DNA of 64,000 bases from CAMDPA01 sp964574325 (GTDB lineage: Bacteria > Pseudomonadota > Alphaproteobacteria > Rhizobiales > Hyphomicrobiaceae). The position numbers and the translations under genes are program-made. The notes below the pieces were generated by a model. It made no database searches and had not been told where the DNA came from. It worked only from the letters and a program-made list of their open reading frames with translations. This document shows positions 8,379 through 17,818 of the stretch, one piece after another. The stretch covers positions 1-64,000 of the forward strand of contig CAZNMY010000013.1 in assembly GCA_964574325.1 (NCBI GenBank), read 5' to 3'. The stretch's first letter is position 1. Every line of letters starts with the position of its first letter.

Positions 8379-9221
8379 ATGACACGATCACCCACCAGCA
8401 CTGCCCCGAATCCAGCCGCAGATGCCGTCTGGCGGGCGGCCTTCGATGCCGCTCAGGCGAGCCGCACGGCGAATGTCGTGTGCATGAAATGGGGCACGCG
8501 CTATGGCCCGGAGTGGGTCAACCGCCTCTATGGAATGGTCGCCCGCAATACGACGTGGAAGATCCGCTTCGTCTGCTTCACCGACGACGCCACGGGCATC
8601 CGGCCCGAGGTCGAATGCCAGCCGCTGCCCGAGGTCCGCTTCGATGCCGGCCGCATCGGCAAATACTGGCCCAAGCTCGGCCTGATGCAGGAAGGGCTCG
8701 GCGGGCTCCAGGGGATGACGCTGTTCCTCGACGTCGATCTCGTGCTGATCGACAGCATCGATCCGTTCTTCGAGCTGCCCGGCCGCTTCCTCATCGTCCG
8801 CGAGTGGAAAGACCCGCATCTGGGTTACGGCAACAGCTCCGTCGTGCGCTTCTTCGTCGGCATGGAGAAGGCCGTGCTCGACCGCTTCTATGCGACGCCT
8901 GAGGACGAGATCATCGGCAAGTACGCCTCGAAAGAGCAGAACTTCCTGACCAAGGCCGTCGACGAGGCGACGTTCTGGCCGCCGGAATGGTGCGTGCCGT
9001 TCTCGCTCGCCTGCCTGCCGCGCAATCGCGTCGTCAGGTTCTTCTCGACGCCGGTGAAACCGGCCGGCGGCAAGATCCTGGTGTTCTTCGGCTCGATTAC
9101 GCCCGCTTCGGCCTTGCGCGGCGAGCACGAGGTCAGGAAGCGCGTCGGCAAGGGCTTCTGGCGCCCGACCCAGCGCCGTTATCGCCCCGCCCCCTGGATC
9201 GCCGACTACTGGCGGGAGTGA
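8379..9221 (+). CDS. Glycosyltransferase-like protein with DXD motif
   Basis: A 280-residue soluble protein. It has a Rossmann-like N-terminal region (ANVVCMKWGTRYGPEWVNRLY, WKIRFVCFTDD) and the acidic metal-binding motif MTLFLDVDLVLID, typical of GT-A enzymes such as family 8. Later segments include NSSVVRFFVG and the C-terminal GKILVFFGSITPASALRG. Donor and acceptor are unknown. ATG 8379 follows the FAA hydrolase by 47 bases; the frame stays open further upstream, but that part overlaps the FAA hydrolase gene in another frame and is not counted. Confidence 0.75.
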   Translation: MTRSPTSTAPNPAADAVWRAAFDAAQASRTANVVCMKWGTRYGPEWVNRLYGMVARNTTWKIRFVCFTDDATGIRPEVECQPLPEVRFDAGRIGKYWPKLGLMQEGLGGLQGMTLFLDVDLVLIDSIDPFFELPGRFLIVREWKDPHLGYGNSSVVRFFVGMEKAVLDRFYATPEDEIIGKYASKEQNFLTKAVDEATFWPPEWCVPFSLACLPRNRVVRFFSTPVKPAGGKILVFFGSITPASALRGEHEVRKRVGKGFWRPTQRRYRPAPWIADYWRE

Positions 9222-9249
9222 AGAGGGGCGGGAGTAACCGTCTGCGCGC

Positions 9250-9561
9250 TCAATTGACGAAGATCTCCACCCGGCGTCGTGGCCGGCCGAAGTAGAGGAA
9301 CAGCACGGCGAGCGCGCCGAATGTCAGGAACGCCGGGATCTTCAACATCGTGACGATCAGCGTATCCCAGACCACCGGATGCGTTCGCGTCGCAACGGTT
9401 TTCTGCGTGGCGGCGAGCGTCTGCGGGGCGAGATCGGTCCAGTGCTTGTGGATCGACGCGAACGCCGGGGCATCCGCGCGATGGGACCGCGACAGATCGC
9501 TGGTGAGCGCGATCACAGCGCCGAGCAGGAACAGGCTGCCTATGAAGCGCAGGACGAGCAT
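9250..9561 (-). CDS. Small two-helix membrane protein
   Basis: A 103-residue protein with two predicted membrane helices: residues about 4-20 (RFIGSLFLLGAVIALTS) and about 73-91 (IPAFLTFGALAVLFLYFGRP). A soluble loop of about 50 residues lies between them. The C-terminus is basic. The overall architecture is common among short conserved proteins of Hyphomicrobiales, but I cannot name a function. Its stop lies 28 bases after the convergent glycosyltransferase-like gene. Confidence 0.7.
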   Translation of the reverse strand: MLVLRFIGSLFLLGAVIALTSDLSRSHRADAPAFASIHKHWTDLAPQTLAATQKTVATRTHPVVWDTLIVTMLKIPAFLTFGALAVLFLYFGRPRRRVEIFVN

Positions 9562-9727
9562 GGGCCTCGAAGCTCCCGGGCGGGGCTGCCGGGTTCGATC
9601 CCGGCACCGTCAACGACGCCGTCGAGTGTCGCCATAGGAGGCGGCGTCGACACAGCGCGACGGCACTGTTGCCGCGCTGTCCAATCGCGATAGCGCTCGA
9701 TCCCGGCGGGCGCAAGGCGGTTGCGCC

Positions 9728-10354
9728 CTATTTCTTGAAGTAGAACGAGAACAGCACGATGCACGCCGAGATGACCACGGCCCAGACCCACGCCGGTATT
9801 CCCTTCGACGATGCCGATTGAGCCCCGCCTGCCGGCGAATGCGCGGCAGATGGCGCTGCGGGCTCGACCGTAGCGTCCGCGGTTGCAACGGCAGCCGCAG
9901 GCGCGGCCTCGGCCGGCTTGCTGACGAGCTGCTCGAACTTGTTGAAGAACTGGCCCGCCAGCATCTTCGCGGTCGAGTCGATCAGCCGCGAGCCCAGCTG
10001 CGCGAGCTTGCCCGTCACCTGCGCGTCGACGTCGTAGCTGAGCTTGGTGCCGTCTCCCTCCTTCTCGAGCTTCACCTTGGCTGCGCCGCGCGCATTGCCG
10101 GCAACGCCACCCGAGCCTTTGCCCGAGATCGTGTAGCCGTTCGGCGGATCGAGATCCTGCAACTCGACTTCGCCGTTGAACTTGGCCTGCACCGGCCCGA
10201 TCTTCGTCGTCACCGTCGCCTTGAACGCGGTCTCGGAGAGCTTCTCGAGCGTGTCGCAGCCGGGGATGCACTTCTTGAGGATTTCCGGATCGTTCAGCGC
10301 GCGCCAGACTTCCTCGGGCGACGCATTGATCTTGTTCTCACCGGTGAGCTTCAT
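9728..10354 (-). CDS. CoxG-like SRPBCC-family protein with C-terminal membrane anchor
   Basis: A 208-residue protein. Residues 1-150 form an SRPBCC/START-like domain of the CoxG group: MKLTGENKINASPEEVWRAL, ILKKCIPGCD and GSGGVAGNARGAAKV. A linker rich in Ala and Pro follows, then one C-terminal helix (WVWAVVISACIVLFSFYF) ending in two lysines. CoxG has been linked to anchoring or maturing molybdenum CO dehydrogenase, but no coxLMS genes are in this window, so the partner is unknown. Related proteins occur with other molybdenum hydroxylases. Confidence 0.88.
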   Translation of the reverse strand: MKLTGENKINASPEEVWRALNDPEILKKCIPGCDTLEKLSETAFKATVTTKIGPVQAKFNGEVELQDLDPPNGYTISGKGSGGVAGNARGAAKVKLEKEGDGTKLSYDVDAQVTGKLAQLGSRLIDSTAKMLAGQFFNKFEQLVSKPAEAAPAAAVATADATVEPAAPSAAHSPAGGAQSASSKGIPAWVWAVVISACIVLFSFYFKK

Positions 10355-10491
10355 CGAGCGGTTCTCCTTGGAGTTGGCCGTGCCTGGAACTCGCGCCCCG
10401 AATTCCAGGGCTGGCCCCGGTGTCGGGGACTAGCGAGAACAGGGCCTTAGACGTAGGGCTGAAGCCCAATTGCCACGGACGGATGGCCTTG

Positions 10492-11271
10492 TCACCTGTG
10501 CAAATCCGCCTGCGTTGTCCAGGGCACCAGCACCGGCTTGCCGTCATGCTCCAGATGCAGAGCCCGGACACCGAAAACGCGGCCGAGCAGCGCCGCGTCG
10601 AGCACGTCGTGTGGCGCCCCGTCAGCCACGATGCGGCCGCCGTCGAGGACGACGACCCGGCTCGCGAACCGGGCCGCCAGCGTCAGGTCGTGCAATACGG
10701 CGAGCACCGTCGCTCCCGCCCCCGCGGTGCGCCCGAGGAGCGCCAGAACGCTGAGTTGATGGGCGGGATCGAGCGCCGCGATCGGCTCGTCGGCGAGCAG
10801 CACGGGGGCCTCGACGGCGAGCGCCCGGGCCAGCATCACGCGGGCCCGCTCGCCGCTCGAAAGCTCCGTCACCGCGCGGCCTGCGAGGTGCGCTGCGTCC
10901 GCGGCTGCGAGCGCCGTGTCGATCACCTCGGTGTCGGCGGCGCGTTCCCGGCCCGGTCCGCCGCCGTGTGGTATCCGCCCGATAGCGACCGCGTCTCGAA
11001 CGCTGATCGGCCAGTGCGCCATATTCCCTTGCGGCAGATAGGCGACCGTGCGCGCCCGTTCGGCCCCCGACATTTTCCGCGCCTCTCGGCCGGCCAGCCG
11101 TATTCTCCCGTCCGCGATCGCGAGCCCCGCGATTCCCCGCAGCAGCGTCGTCTTGCCCGCCCCGTTGGGACCGAGCACTGCGATCAGCTCGCCCTTTTCG
11201 CAGCGCATGCCGATCCGGTCGAGCACAAGCCGCTCGCCGAGCCGCACGCTGACGTCGTCGATCTCGATCAC
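10492..11271 (-). CDS. ABC transporter ATP-binding protein, iron-chelate/cobalamin type
   Basis: A 259-residue ATPase that would power uptake with the adjacent FecCD permease. It shows Walker A (GPNGAGKTTLL), Q-loop (AYLPQGN), signature (ELSSGERARVMLARAL), Walker B (VLLADEPIAALD) and the switch His (AVLHDLTLA). The start is GTG 11271; the four bases GTGA overlap the permease stop, indicating translational coupling. The frame stays open upstream but inside the permease gene. The ligand may be cobalamin, haem or a siderophore; no TonB receptor or riboswitch is present to decide. Confidence 0.92.
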   Translation of the reverse strand: MIEIDDVSVRLGERLVLDRIGMRCEKGELIAVLGPNGAGKTTLLRGIAGLAIADGRIRLAGREARKMSGAERARTVAYLPQGNMAHWPISVRDAVAIGRIPHGGGPGRERAADTEVIDTALAAADAAHLAGRAVTELSSGERARVMLARALAVEAPVLLADEPIAALDPAHQLSVLALLGRTAGAGATVLAVLHDLTLAARFASRVVVLDGGRIVADGAPHDVLDAALLGRVFGVRALHLEHDGKPVLVPWTTQADLHR

Positions 11272-12293
11272 GCCGCGGCTCCGCTTCCAGCGGCGATGTC
11301 GGCCTGCCGCCGCCGGTCGACGACCAGCGCGATGAAGAACGGGACGCCGATCAGCGCAGTGACGACGCCGATGTGCAACTCGCTGTTGGCCGGCACGAGC
11401 CGTACAGCGCAGTCCGCCGCCAGCAGCAGGTCCGCCCCCGCGATCATCGCCGGCACGTGGACCCGCGCGGGATCGTGCCCGACCAGCGGCCTGATGAGAT
11501 GCGGCACGACGAGCCCGACGAACCCGATCACGCCCGCGACCGCGACGCACGCCCCCACACCCGCCGCAACGCCGATCAGCGTCGTCCGCGACAGCCTCTG
11601 CAGATCGATACCGCTCGACGCGGCGACATCCTCGCCCAGACTGAGGGCCGAAAGCTGACGCCGTGTCGCCAGCAGCAGCCACGCGGCAACCGCCATGAAC
11701 GGAGCCGCGATGGCGATGTGCCGGAAGCTGCGGTCTTCCAGCGATCCGAGCAGCCAGAACGTGATTTCGAGCGTTGCATAAAGCGATGGCGCAAGGTTCA
11801 GCGTCAGCGAGATGAGCGCTCCGGCGAGGCTCGAAAGCGCAAGGCCCGCCAGCAGCAGCGTCACGATGTTGGCCTGCCGCCCGGCCAGCGCCATCAAAGC
11901 GGCGACCGATACGAGCGCCATCCCGATCGCCGCGATCGGCAGCGTGAACGACAACGCATCGGCGAGCCCCGTCGCGATCCCCAGCACCGCGCCGAACGCG
12001 GCCGCACCCGGCGCCCCCAGCACATCGGGGGCAGCCAGCGGATTGCGCATCAGGCCCTGCAACGCCGCGCCCGCGAGCGCCAAAATCGCGCCGATCATGA
12101 TCGCCAACAGCGTCCGTGGCAGGCGCAACTCGCGCACGATCAGCACGTCCGTTGGATCGCCCCACCCGAACAGTCCACCGATCGCCTGGCCCCACGAAAG
12201 CCCCACCGGCCCGAGGCCCAGCGACAGCACCGCAAGCACGAGCCCGAGCGCGACGAGACCGGAGGTCAGTCTGATATCGCGGGGGTCGGGCAA
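11268..12293 (-). CDS. FecCD/BtuC-family ABC transporter permease
   Basis: A 341-residue polytopic inner-membrane protein. Family motifs include RELRLPRTLLAIMIGA near residue 54, GAALQGLMRNPLAAPDVLG, and the cytoplasmic coupling region GVIGFVGLVVPHLIRPLVGH followed by ADLLLAADCAVR. It contains about ten hydrophobic helices, as in BtuC. It is co-transcribed with the ATPase (4-base overlap) and divergent from the binding-protein gene. Together the three genes make a complete importer. Confidence 0.93.
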   Translation of the reverse strand: MPDPRDIRLTSGLVALGLVLAVLSLGLGPVGLSWGQAIGGLFGWGDPTDVLIVRELRLPRTLLAIMIGAILALAGAALQGLMRNPLAAPDVLGAPGAAAFGAVLGIATGLADALSFTLPIAAIGMALVSVAALMALAGRQANIVTLLLAGLALSSLAGALISLTLNLAPSLYATLEITFWLLGSLEDRSFRHIAIAAPFMAVAAWLLLATRRQLSALSLGEDVAASSGIDLQRLSRTTLIGVAAGVGACVAVAGVIGFVGLVVPHLIRPLVGHDPARVHVPAMIAGADLLLAADCAVRLVPANSELHIGVVTALIGVPFFIALVVDRRRQADIAAGSGAAA

Positions 12294-12349
12294 GCCGTGT
12301 CTCCGAAATCGGTTGACATCATCCGCCGCGATCGATGTCAGGGTGCGGC

Positions 12350-13261
12350 ATGAACATCAAGTGCGCCGATCGACCAGCCGCTGAAAAGGGGACGCATTCC
12401 CGCGCGCGGGTACGCCGCTGGGCATGCATCCCGTGCGCCGTGGCGGCGGCTCTCCTGGCCGTGCCGCCCGCTGTGGGCGCGCTGTCCCGATCCCCGATCC
12501 GCGTCGTCTCGATCAACCTGTGCACGGATCAGCTCCTGCTGGCGCTGGCCGATCCCGGTCAGATCGCGGGGCTCGGCCGCTTTTCGCGCCACGCCGAGAT
12601 GTCGTTTCTCGCGGCCGCTGCCGCACCGTATCCGTCGCTCCGCGGCAGCGCCGAAGAAGTGCTCAAATCCAAGCCCGACCTCGTCCTGGCCGGGGCGTAC
12701 TCCGGCCGCGCGACGCGTGCCGTGCTCGTCGCCCACGGGGTGCGCGTCGAGACGTTCGCGCCGCCCGAGACGATCGCCGCCGCGCGATCCGAGATCGAAC
12801 GCATGGCCGCGCTTCTGGGCCGCCCCCGGCAGGGCGCGGCGCTGATCTCCGAGATCGACCGGGCGGTCACCGAGGCGACGGCGGCCAGAGCCGGACGGCC
12901 AGCGGTGTCGGCACTCGCCATCCAGAGGCGGGGTTTCGTGTCCGGCCGTCGAACGCTGCTGTCCGCCGCGATGGAGGTGGCGGGACTGGCGAACGCGTCG
13001 GCCGCTCTGGGTATATCGAGCATCGACCGGGCGCCCCTCGAGACCATCCTGAAAAGCAAGCCCGACGTGCTCGTGCTCGAGGATCTGCCGGTGTCGCGCG
13101 ATCAGTCGACGGCGCTGCTCCACCACCCCGTACTCGTTCGCGCCGGTATCGGTTCTCGCGTGCTCCGGCTGCCGGTCGCCGAGGTCACGTGCGGCGGTCC
13201 CTCGCTCCCCCACCTCATCCGACGCCTGAGCCGCGAAGTGAGCGCGCAAACTCGCAATTAG
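12350..13261 (+). CDS. BtuF-like periplasmic substrate-binding protein
   Basis: A 303-residue cluster A binding protein for an iron-chelate or cobalamin importer. A basic N-terminus and signal peptide (CAVAAALLAVPPAVGAL) precede the BtuF-like fold: RVVSINLCTDQLLLALADP, EEVLKSKPDLVLAG and a second lobe with ILKSKPDVLVLEDLP. I prefer ATG 12350, with AGGG seven bases upstream, over ATG 12335 in the same frame. It is divergent from the permease with only a few tens of bases between, so the promoters must overlap. Its stop overlaps that of the convergent TauE-like gene. Confidence 0.88.
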   Translation: MNIKCADRPAAEKGTHSRARVRRWACIPCAVAAALLAVPPAVGALSRSPIRVVSINLCTDQLLLALADPGQIAGLGRFSRHAEMSFLAAAAAPYPSLRGSAEEVLKSKPDLVLAGAYSGRATRAVLVAHGVRVETFAPPETIAAARSEIERMAALLGRPRQGAALISEIDRAVTEATAARAGRPAVSALAIQRRGFVSGRRTLLSAAMEVAGLANASAALGISSIDRAPLETILKSKPDVLVLEDLPVSRDQSTALLHHPVLVRAGIGSRVLRLPVAEVTCGGPSLPHLIRRLSREVSAQTRN

Positions 13262-14022
13262 CGCCAGACCTGGAACACGCCGTCCCACAAAAGCTTGACC
13301 GAGACCACGAACTGACAGGCGTAGAGCAGCCGGTAGAACGGCTTGGCCGGCACGTGGCGGACGAGCCAGATCCCGATCAGCGTCGAAATCCACGCCACCG
13401 GAAACAGGATCGCCGATGTCGCGACGTTCGCGGTGCTGAGCTGCCCCAGCATGAAGTAGGGCAGGATCTTCAGCGCATTGACGAGCGAGAAGAACATGAT
13501 CGTCGTGCCGGCATAGAGCGAGTTCTCCAACCGCTGCGGCAGAATGTAGACAGAGTAGGGCGGCCCCCCCGCGTGCGCGAAGAAGCTCGTATAAGACGCG
13601 AGCCCGCCCCAGAACGTCGCGCGGACGGCATCGGGGCCGACCGGCTGCGCGCCGGCCGTCGGCTGCCTGCCGAACCAGTAGTTCAAGGTGAACACGACGC
13701 CGATCAGCCCGACCATGATCCGCACGTGCGCTTCCGTCACCCAGGCCGCCGTCGCCCATCCGCCGATCACGCCGAGGAAAGCCGCCGGTATCAGCAGCCG
13801 CAGGTTGGCCCAGTCGTAGGTGCGCCGGTAGTTCCAGATCCCGATGATGTCGGTTGCGACGAGAAGCGGCAATTGGATGGCAGCCGCCTGCACCGGCGAA
13901 ACGGTGAGCGCCATCAGCGGCACGCCGAGTGCGCCGATGCCGGGCATGAACCCGCTCTTGGACATCCCGATCAGGAATGTGCCGAGAACGGCCGCGCCGT
14001 AGAACCAGGGGTCGGTTATCAT
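13258..14022 (-). CDS. TauE/SafE-family membrane exporter
   Basis: A 254-residue polytopic protein of the sulfite/organosulfonate exporter family. The N-terminal half-motif GMSKSGFMPGIGALGVPLMA is characteristic, and SYTSFFAHAGGPPYSVYILP is the second conserved loop. Eight or so hydrophobic helices are visible. The exported anion is not predictable. ATG 14022 (MITDPWFYGAAVLG) puts the first helix at the start; ATG 14058 would add twelve charged residues. Its stop and the BtuF-like stop share the four bases TTAG at 13258-13261. Confidence 0.85.
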   Translation of the reverse strand: MITDPWFYGAAVLGTFLIGMSKSGFMPGIGALGVPLMALTVSPVQAAAIQLPLLVATDIIGIWNYRRTYDWANLRLLIPAAFLGVIGGWATAAWVTEAHVRIMVGLIGVVFTLNYWFGRQPTAGAQPVGPDAVRATFWGGLASYTSFFAHAGGPPYSVYILPQRLENSLYAGTTIMFFSLVNALKILPYFMLGQLSTANVATSAILFPVAWISTLIGIWLVRHVPAKPFYRLLYACQFVVSVKLLWDGVFQVWR

Positions 14023-14254
14023 CGCTCGGCGCTGTCGTGATGTTTCTGAAGGTCGCAAGACCGGATTGCGACATCTAGGCCAATCCGTCCCCGGTTGCGA
14101 CCGGCCTGTGCGTCGCAGTCCGGGTCGTCTCGGCGGCCCCTCCCCAGTGCCGGCCTTGGGCCGGCGCAGCCATTGGGATTACGGCCTTCGTCGAGTTGGC
14201 TGGAGGGCGGGCACTGTCGCATAGTGCCGGCAAGGACTGCTCCAGGAGGAAACG

Positions 14255-16156
14255 ATGAGCCGATACGCGGAAGTCTACACGAGCTGGCAGCAGGACCCCG
14301 AGGCTTTCTGGGCCGAGGCCGCCAAGGACATCTCCTGGTACAAGCTCTGGGACAAGGTGTTCGATCCCTACATGGGCGAATACGGTCGCTGGTTCGCCGG
14401 CGCGGAATGCAACACCGCCTACAACTGCCTCGACCGCCACGTGGAACGCGGCCGCGGCAGCCAGAAGGCGCTGATCTTCGACAGCGCTTATTCCAAGTCG
14501 AGCAAGTCCTACACGTATGCCGAGCTGACCCACGAGGTCGCGACGCTGGCCGGCGTGCTGCACGATCTCGGCGTCAGGAAGGGCGACCGCGTCGTCATCT
14601 ACATGCCGATGATCGCGGAAGCCGTCATGGCGATGCTCGCCTGCGCGCGCATCGGCGCCATCCACTCGGTCGTGTTCGGCGGATTTGCCGCACCCGAGCT
14701 GGCAACCCGCATCGACGATTGCAAGCCGCACCTGATCATGACCGCGTCGTGCGGCATCGAGCCCGGCCGCGTCATCGCCTACAAGCCGCTGCTCGACAAG
14801 GCGATCGAACTCGCGGGCCACAAGCCGCAGCACACGCTCCTTCTGCAGCGCCCGCAGGCGACGGCCCAGATGGGCACCAGAGGCGGCACCAGAGATCACG
14901 ACTGGCAGCAACTCGTCGACGAAGCCAGGAAGGGCGGCCGCAAAGCCGGATGCGTTGCCGTTGCCGCCACCGATCCGCTCTACATCCTCTACACGTCCGG
15001 AACTACCGGCGCGCCCAAGGGCGTCGTGCGCGACAACGGTGGCCACATGGTCGCGCTGAAGTGGACGATGAAGAACCACTACGGCATCGAACCCGGCGAG
15101 GTGTTCTGGGCCGCTTCCGACGTCGGCTGGGTCGTCGGCCACTCCTACATCTGCTATGCGCCGCTACTTCATGGCGCGACCACGCTGGTCTACGAAGGCA
15201 AGCCCGTCGGCACCCCCGATGCCGGCGCGTTCTGGCGCATCATCGCCGAGCACCGCGTGTCGGCGCTGTTCACCGCGCCGACGGCATTCCGCGCGATCAA
15301 GAAGGAAGACCCCGAGGGCAGGTTTGTCGGGAACTACGACATGCGCGGTTTCCGCACATTGTTCCTCGCCGGCGAGCGGGCCGATCCCGAGACCATCAAG
15401 TGGGCCGAGGCCAAGCTCGGCGTTCCCGTCATCGATCACTGGTGGCAGACCGAGACCGGCTGGGCGATCTGCGGCAATCCCGTCGGCCTCGGCGCGTTGC
15501 CGGTGAAGCACGGCTCCCCGACCGTGCCGATGCCGGGCTACGACCTGCAGGTGCTCGACGAGAAGGGCAATCAGGTCGCGGCGGGCGAGACCGGTACGCT
15601 CGCCATCAAGCTGCCGCTGCCGCCGTCGTGCCTGCCGACGCTGTGGAACAACGCCGAGCGCTTCCGCAAGAGCTACCTGTCGGACTTCCCCGGCTACTAC
15701 ACGACGTCGGATGCCGGCTTTCGCGACGCCGACGGCTACGCCTACGTGATGGCGCGCACCGACGACGTCATCAACGTTGCCGGCCATCGCCTCTCCACGG
15801 GCCAGATGGAAGAGGTCGTCGCCCAGCACAAGGACGTGGCGGAGTGCGCCGTGGTCGGCGTAGCCGATCCGCTGAAAGGCCAGTTGCCCGCGGGCTTCGT
15901 CGTCCTCAATTCAGGCGTGAACCGCGGGCAGACCGAAATCGGCCCCGAGATCGTCAAGCTCGTCCGAGACGTGATCGGCCCCGTCGCAGCGTTCAAGGAC
16001 GTGCACATCGTCAAGCGGCTGCCGAAGACGCGCTCGGGCAAGATTCTGCGCGGCACCATGCGCCAGATCGCCGACGGCGAGACCTGGAAGATGCCTGCGA
16101 CGATCGAAGATCCCGCAGCGCTCGAAGAGATCGAGGCGGCGCTGAAGAAAACGTGA
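14255..16156 (+). CDS. prpE: Propionyl-CoA synthetase / short-chain acyl-CoA synthetase
   Basis: A 633-residue AMP-forming acyl-CoA synthetase that activates propionate (or a similar short acid) to its CoA ester. Motifs in order: FGGFAAPELATRIDDCKPHL near residue 143; the P-loop YILYTSGTTGAPKGVVRD; the acyl-site core WWQTETGWAICGNP; the hinge YVMARTDDVINVAGHRLSTG; and the acylation lysine region KRLPKTRSGKILRGTMR. The N-terminus (YTSWQQDPEAFWAEAAKDI) matches PrpE better than acetyl-CoA synthetase. A strong ribosome-binding site (AGGAGG) precedes the ATG. Length fits the family. Confidence 0.93.
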   Translation: MSRYAEVYTSWQQDPEAFWAEAAKDISWYKLWDKVFDPYMGEYGRWFAGAECNTAYNCLDRHVERGRGSQKALIFDSAYSKSSKSYTYAELTHEVATLAGVLHDLGVRKGDRVVIYMPMIAEAVMAMLACARIGAIHSVVFGGFAAPELATRIDDCKPHLIMTASCGIEPGRVIAYKPLLDKAIELAGHKPQHTLLLQRPQATAQMGTRGGTRDHDWQQLVDEARKGGRKAGCVAVAATDPLYILYTSGTTGAPKGVVRDNGGHMVALKWTMKNHYGIEPGEVFWAASDVGWVVGHSYICYAPLLHGATTLVYEGKPVGTPDAGAFWRIIAEHRVSALFTAPTAFRAIKKEDPEGRFVGNYDMRGFRTLFLAGERADPETIKWAEAKLGVPVIDHWWQTETGWAICGNPVGLGALPVKHGSPTVPMPGYDLQVLDEKGNQVAAGETGTLAIKLPLPPSCLPTLWNNAERFRKSYLSDFPGYYTTSDAGFRDADGYAYVMARTDDVINVAGHRLSTGQMEEVVAQHKDVAECAVVGVADPLKGQLPAGFVVLNSGVNRGQTEIGPEIVKLVRDVIGPVAAFKDVHIVKRLPKTRSGKILRGTMRQIADGETWKMPATIEDPAALEEIEAALKKT

Positions 16157-16396
16157 GCGCCGACAGGGCGAGCGTGAGCTTGCCTCCCATTGCCGCGTTC
16201 GCCCCGTCGAGCGCCCAGCAAGACGGGTCTGGCGAGAACGGGCGGCAACAACCGACCTTACGAAACGGTCCCGCGCATGTCGGCGGGTCCAGGCTAATGC
16301 GGACCGTGCCTGATTGACCCTGCCCCGGGTGGGCCTTAGCTTGAGATGACCAACAACTTGGAGTGGCCGTGACGACAGCCGTCGGCCGTAAAGCCC

Positions 16397-17695
16397 TTGA
16401 CCGAACTGTTCATCGTCGCAGCACTGATCCTTCTCAACGGCCTTTTCGCGCTTTCTGAGCTGGCGGTGGTGTCCGCCCGCCATCCTCGTCTCAAGGCGCT
16501 TGCGGCATCCGGACGGAAGGGGGCAGTCAGCGCGCTCGCTCTGGCGGCCGATCCGGGACGGTTTCTGTCTGCCGTTCAGATCGGTATCACGCTGATCGGC
16601 ATCATCAACGGCGCCTACTCCGGCGAGACGTTCGGCGGTTATGCAGCCAACGCACTGAAGGACGTCGGGGTATCTGAAAGGTTCGCGGGGCCGGTCGGCT
16701 ATGGTCTGGTCATCGCGATCATCACATACCTGTCCGTGATCGTCGGTGAGCTCGTGCCCAAGAGCCTCGCCTTGCGGAACGCCGAGGGGATCGCGTGTGC
16801 CGTCGCTCCGGCGATGGTCGTGTTCTCGAAAATCGCGGCGCCCGCAGTGTGGATTCTCGACACGTCGACACGCTTCGTGTTCCGCTTGTTCGGCCAGTCG
16901 ACCGCGAGCGAGAACCGGGTCACGGACGAGGAGATCCGCGCACTGATCGGCGAGGCTGAATCCGCCGGGGTGATCGAGAAGGGCGAGCGCGAGATGATCG
17001 CGGGCGTGATGCGTCTCGCTGATCGCGCGGTGATCGGCTTGATGACCCCGCGCATCGACGTCGATTGGATCGACATCAACGGCAGCGAGCAGGAGATCAG
17101 GCAGCGGCTGATCTCAACCCCGCACTCGCGCCTGCCCGTCGGTGAAGGCTCTCTCGATCACTCGATCGGTGTCGTCCAGACGCGGGAGTTGCTTGCGGGC
17201 ATTCTGGCCGGAACCTCGTTCGAGGTGCGCTCACATATCCGCAATGCCCCGATCATCTCCGACAACATGGATGCGCTCGCCGTTCTGGAAGTTCTGCGTG
17301 GAGCCGAGGTGCCGATGGCCCTCATTCATGACGAGCACGGGGACTTCGAGGGACTGGTCACTCCCGCAGACGTACTCGAAGCGATTGCCGGTGCGTTCAA
17401 GTCGGATGCGTTCGGTGTGGAACCTCACGCAACGGAGCGGGACGACGGGTCCTGGCTGCTCTCCGGCGCCATGCCAGCTGACGAGATGGCCGATAGGATC
17501 GGCATCGTCCTTCCGAACCAGCGCAGCTACACGACCGTTGCGGGGTTCGTCCTCAACCAGCTTCAGCATCTGCCCAAGGTGGGCGAGCATATCGACGCCA
17601 ATGGCTGGCGGTTCGAGGTTGTCGATCTCGACGGCAGGCGCATCGACAAGGTGCTGGCGAGCCGAGCCAAAGCCACCCGCCGAACCGTTTCCTGA
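16397..17695 (+). CDS. CNNM/CorC-type (hemolysin-related) DUF21-CBS membrane protein
   Basis: A 432-residue protein. An N-terminal DUF21/CNNM membrane domain (about residues 1-190, including IVGELVPKSLALRN) is followed by two CBS domains (VIGLMTPRIDVDWID; DEHGDFEGLVTPADVLEAI). A C-terminal CorC_HlyC domain follows (GSWLLSGAMPADEMADRIG...GWRFEVVDLDGRRIDKVL). Family members are linked to divalent-cation, especially Mg2+, export or homeostasis. The hemolysin label in databases is historical. The start codon is TTG at 16397, without an obvious strong ribosome-binding site. Confidence 0.9.
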   Translation: MTELFIVAALILLNGLFALSELAVVSARHPRLKALAASGRKGAVSALALAADPGRFLSAVQIGITLIGIINGAYSGETFGGYAANALKDVGVSERFAGPVGYGLVIAIITYLSVIVGELVPKSLALRNAEGIACAVAPAMVVFSKIAAPAVWILDTSTRFVFRLFGQSTASENRVTDEEIRALIGEAESAGVIEKGEREMIAGVMRLADRAVIGLMTPRIDVDWIDINGSEQEIRQRLISTPHSRLPVGEGSLDHSIGVVQTRELLAGILAGTSFEVRSHIRNAPIISDNMDALAVLEVLRGAEVPMALIHDEHGDFEGLVTPADVLEAIAGAFKSDAFGVEPHATERDDGSWLLSGAMPADEMADRIGIVLPNQRSYTTVAGFVLNQLQHLPKVGEHIDANGWRFEVVDLDGRRIDKVLASRAKATRRTVS

Positions 17696-17818
17696 TCACT
17701 TTCCCGCGCCGACTGGCCCCGTTGTCGCGAGGTGGCGGCCGGGTGGTGGCCAGATACTGGTCAGTCGTGGCACTGTCGGCGGCGAACGACGCCCTCTTCC
17801 CGAACGAGCCCATGCCCC

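Noticed and set aside
9588..9605. T-arm-like GCCGGG-TTCGAT-CCCGGC suggesting a tRNA
   Set aside because: The loop is six bases, not seven, the flanks do not form an acceptor stem or a D or anticodon arm, and no CCA-proximal pairing is present.
12294..12349. Possible cobalamin riboswitch at the BtuCDF-like locus
   Set aside because: The divergent gap is only some tens of bases, too short for the element, and no B12-box-like sequence is visible.
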